From Phycisphaerales bacterium (GTDB lineage Bacteria > Planctomycetota > Phycisphaerae > Phycisphaerales > UBA1924): 47,061 nt of DNA. Numbering within the stretch: the stretch's first letter is position 1; each line of letters opens with the position of its first letter. The DNA lies in NCBI GenBank assembly GCA_016741915.1, contig JACVCS010000025.1, positions 1-47,061 on the forward strand. The letters run 5' to 3'. The position numbers and the translations under genes were made by a program. The notes beneath the pieces are model-generated. The model was not told the origin of the DNA. It searched no databases and was given only the letters and a program-made list of their open reading frames with translations. Shown here one piece after another: positions 1 through 6,423 of this stretch.

Positions 1-1248
1 GGACTCCACCGTCCTGGCCGGCCCCACCGGGTCCGGCCCTCCCCCGCCCCGCCCCGTCCCCGCCCCACCGCCTCCGCCACTTCCGCCACCGCCCGCTCCA
101 GCACCCGCCGATGCCTTCTCCTGCTTCAGCAACATCGCCACATACTCACGCGGGATCGAGATCACCACGTTGATCTTCGTCGGAAAGCCCTTCGGATCGG
201 CGACGGTCATGTTCTCCGTCCCCATCGCCACCTTGAACTCCACATCGTTGTTGCTCGACGTGGATCGCCCCGCACTCCCGCCGCCGCCGCCACGGTTGAT
301 GTCGTCCCCCGTGTTCGACCGCAACCCGGGCTCCGCCCCAGGCCCGCCTGTGGTATCTGAAGTTTCCTTCGATGTCTCTCGCGTCTCGGTCTTCACCGAT
401 CCCTTCCCCACCGGCAGCACCGAGTTGGTCACCTTCGTCACCCGCGTCACATCCGCCTGCGCCGTCACCGCCACGATCACCTTGGGGATGTACGACACCG
501 CGTCGAGCACCTTGCTCTGCACACGCTCTTCGATCTTCGCCACCAGTTCCAGATAATCACCCGAGCGATAGTCCGCCGCGGATCGCGCCGTGTACTGCCG
601 CCCCGACGTCTGATCGATCACCTTCACGTCCGTCACCGACAGCCCCGCCCGCGCCCCGGCCACCATCGCCGCCACCGCATCAACCATCTCACGGTCCAGC
701 GACTTGCCCGCCTTCATCGTCAGCGCCACCGAGGCCGTGGGCTTGCGGTACGCCATCCCGATCCCCACCGGCTCCGGCGCATCGATCAGCACCCGGGCGC
801 TCTCAACTCCCCGGAAGTTCGTCAGGATCAGCGACAGTTCATTGTTCAGCGCCTGGTTCTGCTTGAACTCCGTCTGCGAGCGCGAGTCCATCCAGTTGTT
901 CTGCTGCAGCAGGTTGCTGAAGAGCATTTGCGTGTTCTGAGGCAGTTTCCCCGCCTCGCCCAGCATCCCGATCGCCCGCCGCTGAATATCGGGCGACACC
1001 ATCAGCCGCCCGTTCTCCATCTTGTACGCGATGCCGAACGTATCCAGCGCGTCCTTCGCCCGCACCTGATCCTCGGGCGTCGCCCCGGGCATCAACTCCA
1101 CCACCGTCTGCTTCGACGACTGCACCGCCACCAGCAGCAGCGCCATGACGATGATCACCCCAAAGCTGGCGAACAACAGCTTCCCCGCCAGAGGCAGAGC
1201 GCCCAGTTGCTTCCCGATCGTTTCAAAGGCGGCCTTCAGCCGGCCCAT
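1..1248 (-). CDS. fliF: Flagellar M-ring protein FliF (partial, C-terminus cut by window edge)
   Basis: FliF forms the MS ring of the flagellar basal body in the inner membrane and houses the export gate. The first 416 codons are present and the reading frame runs off base 1, so the usual C-terminal membrane helix and FliG-binding tail are missing. Visible are an N-terminal membrane segment (about residues 20-40, LLFASFGVIIVMALLLVAV), then PGATPEDQVRAKDAL and the ring-building motif region with RVLIDAPEPV and KPTASVALTMKAG. A low-complexity Gly/Ser/Thr region follows near residues 320-345 and a Gly-rich stretch near 395. The ATG at 1248 is preceded by AGGAGG at good spacing, which fixes the start. 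It is the last visible gene of the minus-strand flagellar cluster, 330 bases after fliE. Identification is by recognised family sequence. Confidence 0.93.
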   Translation of the reverse strand, partial: MGRLKAAFETIGKQLGALPLAGKLLFASFGVIIVMALLLVAVQSSKQTVVELMPGATPEDQVRAKDALDTFGIAYKMENGRLMVSPDIQRRAIGMLGEAGKLPQNTQMLFSNLLQQNNWMDSRSQTEFKQNQALNNELSLILTNFRGVESARVLIDAPEPVGIGMAYRKPTASVALTMKAGKSLDREMVDAVAAMVAGARAGLSVTDVKVIDQTSGRQYTARSAADYRSGDYLELVAKIEERVQSKVLDAVSYIPKVIVAVTAQADVTRVTKVTNSVLPVGKGSVKTETRETSKETSDTTGGPGAEPGLRSNTGDDINRGGGGGSAGRSTSSNNDVEFKVAMGTENMTVADPKGFPTKINVVISIPREYVAMLLKQEKASAGAGAGGGGSGGGGGAGTGRGGGGPDPVGPARTVES

Positions 1249-1578
1249 GCGCCATCCTCCTGGGCTTCCGCCGCACGATCCTCGCGCGGGCTCGGTCCGC
1301 GAAACAACAACTGTCTCGCCCGAGGCCCTTGAAGTCGGCTACCTCACCGCTCTGGCTTGAAGCACGCGCAGAAAAAAACCGCATACGCTGCGCACCGCGC
1401 AGGAACTGCCGCTTCTCACGCTTGCGATCAACAAAAGCTCCAGCCCTCGGCCACATCGCACATGGCACGGGGCCACATGGCACAGCAAGCCAAATCAGTG
1501 AGTCCACCCCCCCGGCCAATCAACCCGCCCAACGCCCATCCGAATGTGCCATGTGGCCCTGTGCCATGTGGCCCTGTC
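1249..1578. other. Gene-free stretch between fliE and fliF with a long inverted repeat
   Basis: These 330 bases hold no convincing gene. Short open frames here overlap repeats and lack ribosome sites. The half next to fliE holds a 25-bp inverted repeat (entered separately). The half next to fliF contains the AGGAGG ribosome site. In most bacteria fliE and fliF are only a few bases apart, so the gap itself is unusual. Confidence 0.7.
1459..1570. repeat. 25-bp near-perfect inverted repeat, each arm a tandem 15-bp duplication
   Basis: The left arm is 1459-1483 and the right arm 1546-1570. They are reverse complements at 24 of 25 positions, with a 62-base spacer. In the right arm the unit GTGCCATGTGGCCCT (15 bases) occurs twice in tandem and continues a few bases further. 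The left arm holds the same units inverted. Each unit also contains the near-palindrome GCCACATGGC. On the minus-strand transcript the structure starts just after the fliE stop codon and could fold into a long hairpin between fliE and fliF. There is no T-run, so a classical terminator is not indicated. Confidence 0.85.
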
Positions 1579-1905
1579 TCAGATCCTGACCTGCTTCAAC
1601 TCGTCATACGCCGCCTGCACCTTGTTCCGCAGCGCCAGCGCCATCCGGAACGCCTGGTCCGCCTTCTGCGTCGCAAGCAGCACATTCTCAACATCGCCCC
1701 GCCGGCCCGCCGCAAGATCCTCCACCGCCGCCGTCGCTTCCTGCTGCGCCTCGTTCAACTTCTCCAGGTTCTTCACCAGCGAGTCCTTGAACGACGCACC
1801 GCCCGCCGTCGTGCCACCCTGCCCGCCCGCACCCACGCCCTGCACACCGCTCAACCCAGCCAGCGGGTTCACGTTCGCGCCGACTTTGCCAATCTGATCC
1901 GCCAT
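1579..1905 (-). CDS. fliE: Flagellar hook-basal body protein FliE
   Basis: FliE is a small rod-base adaptor between the MS ring and the FlgB rod segment. The 108-residue product has the family size and C-terminal helix pattern: SFKDSLVKNLEKLNEAQ, then GDVENVLLATQKADQAFRM, then ALRNKVQAAYDEL. The N-terminus is Gly-rich and variable (GVQGVGAGGQGG), as usual. The start is an ATG with only a weak GGCGAG ribosome site upstream. It follows flgC after 109 bases that contain a palindromic element. The order flgB-flgC-fliE-fliF is the classical proximal-rod operon order. Confidence 0.93.
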   Translation of the reverse strand: MADQIGKVGANVNPLAGLSGVQGVGAGGQGGTTAGGASFKDSLVKNLEKLNEAQQEATAAVEDLAAGRRGDVENVLLATQKADQAFRMALALRNKVQAAYDELKQVRI

Positions 1906-1931
1906 ACGCCACTCGCCCTGTTCTCAGGCGT

Positions 1932-1953
1932 CGCGGCTCTCCAGAGCCGTGCG
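1932..1953 (-). repeat. Dispersed palindrome, copy A (flgC-fliE gap)
   Basis: CGGCTCT and AGAGCCG arms flank a 2-base centre. Read on the minus strand the element begins CGCACGGCTCTGG, as in the other copies, but its 3' flank has diverged (CCGCGACGC in place of CCGTGCCACC). It belongs to the same family as 2463-2491, 2503-2534 and 12861-12887. Confidence 0.75.
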
Positions 1954-2014
1954 CCTTCGTCTTCATTCCACCGGCTCTTCCACCGCCGGGCATCCCTCAA
2001 TCCAGTCTACCGAC

Positions 2015-2443
2015 TCACGCAATCAACCGCAGCGCCGCGGCGAACATCTGCTTCGTCGCCTCCGCCGCCATCACGTTCGCCTCGTACGCCCGCACCGCCT
2101 CCATCGCGTTCACCGTCTCGGTCACCGTGTTCACGTTCGTCCGCGCCACATACCCCTTGAAAGGCCCATCCTTAAACGCGTACGGGCTCGACGGGTCCCA
2201 CTCTCCCGGCTGCACCGGCGTGGGATCCAGCTCAATCCTCGCGACCCGAACCCCAAAGGCTTGCTCACCCGCCTGCACGCCCTCGCTCGCCGCCTCGAAC
2301 ATCACCCGCCGAGCCCGGTACGGGTTCAGCCGCCCCTGCGAGTCCAGCAGCGCATCCGCGTTGGCGATGTTCGCCGAGGCGACATCCAGCCGAACCTTCT
2401 GCGCCATCATCCCCGAGGTCGAAATGTCCAGTGCGCCGTACAT
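2015..2443 (-). CDS. flgC: Flagellar proximal rod protein FlgC
   Basis: FlgC is a rod subunit exported by the flagellar type III system. The 142-residue product has the rod/hook N-terminal signature MYGALDISTSGMMAQ followed by LDVASANIANADA (the ANIAN motif). It also has the FlgC-type C-terminal segment VNTVTETVNAMEAVRAYEAN, followed by a helix ending in LRLIA. The length matches the family (about 135-150). The start ATG has a weak purine tract upstream. It lies 99 bases downstream of flgB, and that gap holds two palindromic elements. Confidence 0.95.
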   Translation of the reverse strand: MYGALDISTSGMMAQKVRLDVASANIANADALLDSQGRLNPYRARRVMFEAASEGVQAGEQAFGVRVARIELDPTPVQPGEWDPSSPYAFKDGPFKGYVARTNVNTVTETVNAMEAVRAYEANVMAAEATKQMFAAALRLIA

Positions 2444-2462
2444 GGTGTTTCAACTTCTTCTT

Positions 2463-2491
2463 GGTGGCACGGCTCTCCAGAGCCGTGCGCC
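2463..2491 (-). repeat. Dispersed palindrome, copy B (flgB-flgC gap)
   Basis: This is a perfect 10-bp stem (GCACGGCTCT at 2467-2476 paired with AGAGCCGTGC at 2479-2488) around a 2-base centre. The conserved flank GGTG (read CACC on the minus strand) is present. There is no T-run after it on the minus strand, so it resembles a REP-like element more than a strong terminator. Confidence 0.85.
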
Positions 2492-2502
2492 TTGAGTCTT
2501 CA

Positions 2503-2534
2503 GGTGGTACGGCTCTCCAGAGCAGAGCCGTGCG
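2503..2534 (-). repeat. Dispersed palindrome, copy C (flgB-flgC gap, 5-base insertion)
   Basis: It has the same palindrome and the same GGTGG flank as copy B, which lies less than 20 bases away. AGAGC is duplicated at the centre and G is replaced by T in the left arm. The two adjacent copies in one short gap suggest local duplication. Confidence 0.75.
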
Positions 2535-2542
2535 ATCTTGCC

Positions 2543-2971
2543 TTACACACGCTCAGCAATCGCCGAACGCAGGATCTCAAACCTCGAACGCAGCAAATCC
2601 GAGGCCAATCGGAACGTCGCCGCGTTCTCCACCAGATCCTTCATGAGCGTCTCAAGATCCCGGTTGTTCCGATCGTGCGCAAGAACACCGGGTCCGGTCG
2701 TCCCGGGGCGCAAAATCAGCCCGCCGTGCGCATCAACCGCCAGTTCCGACGTCTCCTGAATCTCCAACTCGCCCGCCCCGCCGCGCTCACGCTTGCGGTC
2801 GATCGCCTGCCCCAACGCCTGCTGGAACCCCGAAACCGAAACGTCCATCTGCCGGAAGTTCGGCGTGGAAATATTCGCGATGTTGTGCGCAATGAGCCGC
2901 TGCCGCTGACCGGCAAAGCTCATGAGCTTCTCCAGGGCGGGCACCGCGCCGGCTGATCCGATCTCGCTCAT
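2543..2971 (-). CDS. flgB: Flagellar proximal rod protein FlgB
   Basis: FlgB is the first rod subunit above FliE. The 142-residue product has the rod N-terminal motif (LIAHNIANISTPNFRQMDV) and the FlgB-type middle and end (HDRNNRDLETLMKDLVENA, then FRLASDLLRSRFEILRSAI). The ATG at 2971 has GGAGGG about 9 bases upstream. It begins 16 bases after the stop codon of the sigma-54 activator gene, so the two are very likely co-transcribed. This is the tightest junction in the cluster. Confidence 0.95.
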   Translation of the reverse strand: MSEIGSAGAVPALEKLMSFAGQRQRLIAHNIANISTPNFRQMDVSVSGFQQALGQAIDRKRERGGAGELEIQETSELAVDAHGGLILRPGTTGPGVLAHDRNNRDLETLMKDLVENAATFRLASDLLRSRFEILRSAIAERV

Positions 2972-2987
2972 GCATCACCCTCCGCAA

Positions 2988-4511
2988 TCAGAGTTCCACA
3001 TCCACCAGCGATTCGCTCTTCCACTTCTTCAGCTTGAGCCCAAGCGTGCGCACGCCGATGCCCAGGGCGTGGGCCGTCTTCTGACGGTGCCCGCGGAAAC
3101 GCTGCAAAGTCGAGATGATTGCGTCCCGCTCGATATCTTCTAAAAGACGGTCCATGATGGGCACAACCGTCGCCTGTGGCCCGGGTTTCACCTCAGTCAA
3201 GCCGCTGTGTGAACCGTTCACATGCACTGCGCCGTTGAGGTTCCGCAAGCTTTCAGAAGACTGCGAACCGCTCATCCCCGGCGCATCGAGGCTCATCCCC
3301 GCGTTACCCTGCAAGAGCCACGGCTCCACCAGATCGCGGTCGATCCGACCATCTTTGCTCAAAACCACCGCGCGTTCGCAGATGTTCTGCAACTCCCGCA
3401 CATTCCCGGGCCAGTGGTACCCGCTCAAGACCGCCAGCGCGTCGGGCGTGAAGGACACCTCACCCTTCCCGTCCCGGCGGGCGATCTCGCTCACAAAGTG
3501 CCCCGCCAGCGTCGCCACGTCCTCCAACCGATCCCGCAGCGGCGGCAGATGGATCGGCAGCACGTTCAGTCTGAAGAACAGGTCCTGCCGGAAATCCCCC
3601 CGGGAAATGGCCTTGGGCAGGTCGCGGTTGCTGGTGGCAACCACGCGGACGTCCACACCAATCGAGAGGCTGGAGCCGACACGCTCGATGACGCGTTCCT
3701 GCAGGACGCGCAGGAGCTTCGCCTGGATGCGGGTGCTGACCTCGCTGATTTCGTCCAGCAGCAGGGTGCCGTGGTCGGCGAGTTCGAATCGGCCCTTGCG
3801 GGTCTTCTCGGCGCCGGTGAAGGCACCACGTTCGTGACCGAAGAGCTCGCTTTCGAGCAGGTTCTCGGAAAGGGCCGCACAGTTGACGCCCAGGAACGCA
3901 TTGTTCTTTCGTGAACTGAGCTCATGGATCGCGCGGGCGACGACCTCTTTGCCCGTGCCCGATTCACCGATGATCAGCACGGTGCCGTGGCTTTCCGCCA
4001 CGGCCATGACCTGGTCTTTCACCCGGCGCATCGCCGCAGACTCGCCCACGAGGCGGTTCAGGCCCCGGAAGGCCACCCCCCCGCTGCCGCCGGCTTGCGT
4101 CACGGCCCCGCCCATCTGGGCTTTCAAAAGGGCGTTTTCACGCGTCAGGCGGGCGTGCTCGATGGCACGCTTGACGCTGATGATGAGTTGGTCGCCCTCG
4201 AAGGGTTTGGTGACGTAATCGAAGGCGCCGAGCTTCATGGCCTTGACCGCGGTTTCGACGGTTGCGAAGGCGGTCATGAGGATCACGGGGAGATCGTCGT
4301 CGATCTTGCGGACTTCTTCGAGCAGTTCGATCCCAGTCATCCCGGGCATCTTCAGGTCGGTGACGATGCAGTCCGGGCGTCGCTGGGCGACGGCTTCGAG
4401 GGCCGCGGCCGCACCGTCGGCGGTGACGACCTGCATTCCCGCCCGGGTGAGGGTCGAGGAGACCGAGTCACGGAGCATTTCTTTGTCATCAACGACGAGC
4501 ACCAAACCCAT
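2988..4511 (-). CDS. NtrC-family sigma-54-dependent response regulator (FlgR-like)
   Basis: The product is a three-domain activator of 507 residues. The receiver spans about 1-115 with acidic pocket D8/D9 and phospho-acceptor D52 in VTDLKMPG. The AAA+ domain has Walker A GESGTGKE, the sigma-54 contact motif GAFTGA and Walker B GTLLLDEI. A C-terminal Fis-type helix-turn-helix ends in GHRQKTAHALGIGVRTLGLK. The start is placed at the ATG at 4511 because AAGGAGGG lies 8 bases upstream. A longer TTG start at 4532 would put that site inside the gene. It sits between a PAS-less histidine kinase and flgB, so the likely role is phosphorylation-dependent activation of sigma-54 flagellar promoters. The role is inference; the domains are seen. 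Confidence 0.93.
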   Translation of the reverse strand: MGLVLVVDDKEMLRDSVSSTLTRAGMQVVTADGAAAALEAVAQRRPDCIVTDLKMPGMTGIELLEEVRKIDDDLPVILMTAFATVETAVKAMKLGAFDYVTKPFEGDQLIISVKRAIEHARLTRENALLKAQMGGAVTQAGGSGGVAFRGLNRLVGESAAMRRVKDQVMAVAESHGTVLIIGESGTGKEVVARAIHELSSRKNNAFLGVNCAALSENLLESELFGHERGAFTGAEKTRKGRFELADHGTLLLDEISEVSTRIQAKLLRVLQERVIERVGSSLSIGVDVRVVATSNRDLPKAISRGDFRQDLFFRLNVLPIHLPPLRDRLEDVATLAGHFVSEIARRDGKGEVSFTPDALAVLSGYHWPGNVRELQNICERAVVLSKDGRIDRDLVEPWLLQGNAGMSLDAPGMSGSQSSESLRNLNGAVHVNGSHSGLTEVKPGPQATVVPIMDRLLEDIERDAIISTLQRFRGHRQKTAHALGIGVRTLGLKLKKWKSESLVDVEL

Positions 4512-4542
4512 GCCGAGGCCCTCCTTGGCCAACCCGCACCCG

Positions 4543-4591
4543 TTTCGCGAAACCCGAGCGGGCTCGGGCGTTTCCTGGGGACTCCGTCCCC
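4543..4591 (-). promoter_or_regulatory. Structured 5' leader of the sigma-54 activator gene
   Basis: Three consecutive small palindromes lie just upstream of the activator's ribosome site: TTTCGCGAAA at 4543-4552, CCCGAG/CTCGGG at 4553-4568 (4-base loop), and GGGGAC/GTCCCC at 4577-4591 (3-base loop). Together with the inverted repeat at 4660-4694 they make a highly structured leader between kinase and regulator genes. The structure is seen; any regulatory effect is inference. Confidence 0.5.
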
Positions 4592-4659
4592 GGTGAATCT
4601 GCTATCGGCTTGAACGGTGGTGAAACCTGCAAAACATGCGCGGAGGAGTTTGCCCCAAT

Positions 4660-4694
4660 CTTTCAGAATCTGCGCAGAGGGGAGATTCTGAAAG
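4660..4694 (-). repeat. Perfect 12-bp inverted repeat after the kinase gene
   Basis: CTTTCAGAATCT (4660-4671) and its exact reverse complement (4683-4694) flank an 11-base loop. On the minus strand it begins 7 bases after the kinase stop codon. No T-run follows, so it may be a processing or stability hairpin, an attenuator, or a factor-dependent termination signal. Confidence 0.75.
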
Positions 4695-4701
4695 ACTTTC
4701 G

Positions 4702-5652
4702 TCAGGCGGTGGGGAGGAGGATTTCGACGATGGCGCCGGGGCCGTCTTTGGGGTTGACGTTGGAGACGGTGACTTGGCCGTTGTGGGCGTCGATGATGCG
4801 GTGGACGATGGCGAGGCCCAGGCCTGTGCCGGCGGCGCGGGTGGTGAAGAAGGGGTTGAACATTCTGGAGGCGATGTCGGGGGTGATGCCGGGGCCGAAG
4901 TCGCGGATGGTCAGGGCGATCATGTCTCGGCGTGCGGGTGCGGCGGGGGTGGTGGAGGTGGAGGAGGAGGCGACGCGGCGTTTGCGGGCGCTGAGGATGA
5001 TCTGGCGCGGTTGGGCTGGTAGGACGCCGACGTGCATGGCCTCGGCGGCGTTGCGGATGACGTTGACGAGGGCTTGGTGGAGGAGGCCCGCGTCGCCCTT
5101 GATGGCGAGGCGGTCGGCGTCGGGGCCCGGGCCGAGGATGGAAAGGGATTCCCACTCGGGGCCTGAGCCGCGGGCGGCCTCGGCGGCGCTGGCGAGGACC
5201 TCGCCCGCGCACAATCGGCCTTCGCTGATGCGGGTTTCGCGTGAGAAGGTCAGCACGTCGCGGACGATGGCGTCGAGACGGCTGACGGCGCTGGCGATCT
5301 TGGTGGCGGTGGTGGCTTGGGCGGGCCGGTCGGCGAGGTCTTCCTGAAGCTGGCGGGCGTAGAGGAGGATGGAGCCCAGCGGGTTGCGGACCTCGTGGGC
5401 GATGCCGGCGGCCATTTCGCCCAGCATCGCGAGATGACGCGAACGTTGCACCTGCTGGTTGGCGTCGGAGAGTTCTTGCTTGAGCTGGGCGACTTCGCGC
5501 TGCAGGGATTCGTGGGTGCTGGTGAGGCGCGCGGTGACGTCGTTGAAGGCTTTGAGGAGTGGTTCGAGATCGGCGGAGGTGATCGCTTGGGAAGCGTCGG
5601 GTGCGGGGAGCGGGACGGCGAGGGGGCGGTCGGGGGTGTTCAGGGTGGTCAT
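4702..5652 (-). CDS. Cytoplasmic sensor histidine kinase (FlgS/NtrB-like)
   Basis: This kinase has 316 residues. A coiled-coil region (about 30-75) leads into the HisKA box GIAHEVRNPL with H86 as phospho-acceptor. The HATPase motifs follow: N-box NVIRNAAEAM, DFGPGI, FFTTR and GTGLGLAIVHRI. No membrane segment or PAS/HAMP domain is visible, so the signal is probably cytoplasmic. The start is taken as the ATG at 5652 (MTTLNTPDRP); an upstream TTG is less likely. Its position directly upstream of the NtrC-type regulator suggests the two are partners. FlgS of Helicobacter/Campylobacter is also a soluble kinase paired with an NtrC-type regulator and controls rod and hook genes. A Ser/Thr/Ala-rich insertion (SSSTSTTPAAPA) lies in the ATPase domain. 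Confidence 0.92.
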   Translation of the reverse strand: MTTLNTPDRPLAVPLPAPDASQAITSADLEPLLKAFNDVTARLTSTHESLQREVAQLKQELSDANQQVQRSRHLAMLGEMAAGIAHEVRNPLGSILLYARQLQEDLADRPAQATTATKIASAVSRLDAIVRDVLTFSRETRISEGRLCAGEVLASAAEAARGSGPEWESLSILGPGPDADRLAIKGDAGLLHQALVNVIRNAAEAMHVGVLPAQPRQIILSARKRRVASSSTSTTPAAPARRDMIALTIRDFGPGITPDIASRMFNPFFTTRAAGTGLGLAIVHRIIDAHNGQVTVSNVNPKDGPGAIVEILLPTA

Positions 5653-5675
5653 GGCGGGTCCCGGGGGGGGAAAAC

Positions 5676-5790
5676 TCAAAACTCAAAGCTCAAAGCTCAA
5701 AGCAGCAAAGTGGCAAAGTGGCAAAGTGGCAAAGTGGCAGAGTGGCAGAGTGGCAGAGTGGCAGAGTGGCAGAGTGGCTGAGTGGCAAAG
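5676..5790. repeat. Tandem arrays: 7-bp (CTCAAAR) then ten 8-bp units (TGGCAAAG/TGGCAGAG)
   Basis: CTCAAAA/CTCAAAG units run through 5676-5702. From 5711 to 5790 there are ten perfect-length 8-bp units: TGGCAAAG three times, TGGCAGAG five times, TGGCTGAG once and TGGCAAAG once. The array fills the gap between the FlgN-like gene and the kinase gene, upstream of the kinase start. Open frames across it are by-products of the periodicity. Confidence 0.9.
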
Positions 5791-5839
5791 AGCTTTGCTC
5801 TTGCTTGGTGCCGCTTTGCGCCTTTTCCGCTCTCATTTT

Positions 5840-6361
5840 TCAACCTTCGCGGTCTTGGTAGAGCGGGGTTGGGGCGGTGTTGGCTGGGCGGGCGATGTAG
5901 GCCTGGACGGCGCCGCGGCTGTTGGCGACGCCGGCGAGTTGCTCGCCGAGTTTGGTGCGTTCGGCTTGAAGTCGTGACTGGTCGTTGGCGTCGCGGAGGG
6001 AGACCTCGGTGACGAGCTCGTCGAGGCGCGAGAGGACGCGGAGGATCTCTTGACGCATCGGCTCGGTGATGCCCTTCACGCCTGAGAGAACACTGCCCGA
6101 GACGGCGGCGACCATGGGCTCGAGTTCGTCGTGGTGGGAGAGGAGTTCATCCACGAGCGGCTGACGCTCGGCGAGGATGCTCAGCACGAGTTCGATATCG
6201 CCCGCGGTGAGGGCCTCGCTCTGGCGTTGGCTGAGGGTGTTGATCTGCGCGGCGGCGTCGGCGGCACGCTGACCGACGCGGAGCAGGCGGGCGGCGAGGG
6301 CGGGGCCTTCGACGGTCTGCGCGGGGGTGGGGTTGTTTGGCGAGTTCGGGTTTGTGTTCAT
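5840..6361 (-). CDS. FlgN-like flagellar export chaperone candidate
   Basis: This is a predicted soluble helical protein of 173 residues. The pattern LLRVGQRAADAAAQINTLS, then QSEALTAGDIELVLSIL, then ERQPLVDELL matches the FlgN family layout: a long N-terminal helix, a QxxAL-like motif and a basic residue before the second helix. FlgN binds hook-filament junction proteins before export. A GTG-free alternative start six codons upstream (ATG at 6379) is possible; neither has a strong ribosome site. It lies between the TPR gene (62 bases upstream) and the kinase gene. The family call is moderate: FlgN sequences are weakly conserved and flgK/flgL are not in view. Confidence 0.6.
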   Translation of the reverse strand: MNTNPNSPNNPTPAQTVEGPALAARLLRVGQRAADAAAQINTLSQRQSEALTAGDIELVLSILAERQPLVDELLSHHDELEPMVAAVSGSVLSGVKGITEPMRQEILRVLSRLDELVTEVSLRDANDQSRLQAERTKLGEQLAGVANSRGAVQAYIARPANTAPTPLYQDREG

Positions 6362-6423
6362 GGGCCATGTCTCCGACATGGTGAGGGGTGGTGAACAGTC
6401 AGCGGCGTCGATCAAGCCCCGTC

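Noticed and set aside
2463..2491. Possible sigma-54 promoter (TGGCACG) in the palindrome
   Set aside because: The required GC at the -12 element with fixed spacing is missing. The TGGCACG is explained by the repeat.
5704..5977. Proteins with KWQSGKVA or EWQSGRVA repeats
   Set aside because: They are translations of the 8-bp array in three frames; no ribosome site or conserved extension.
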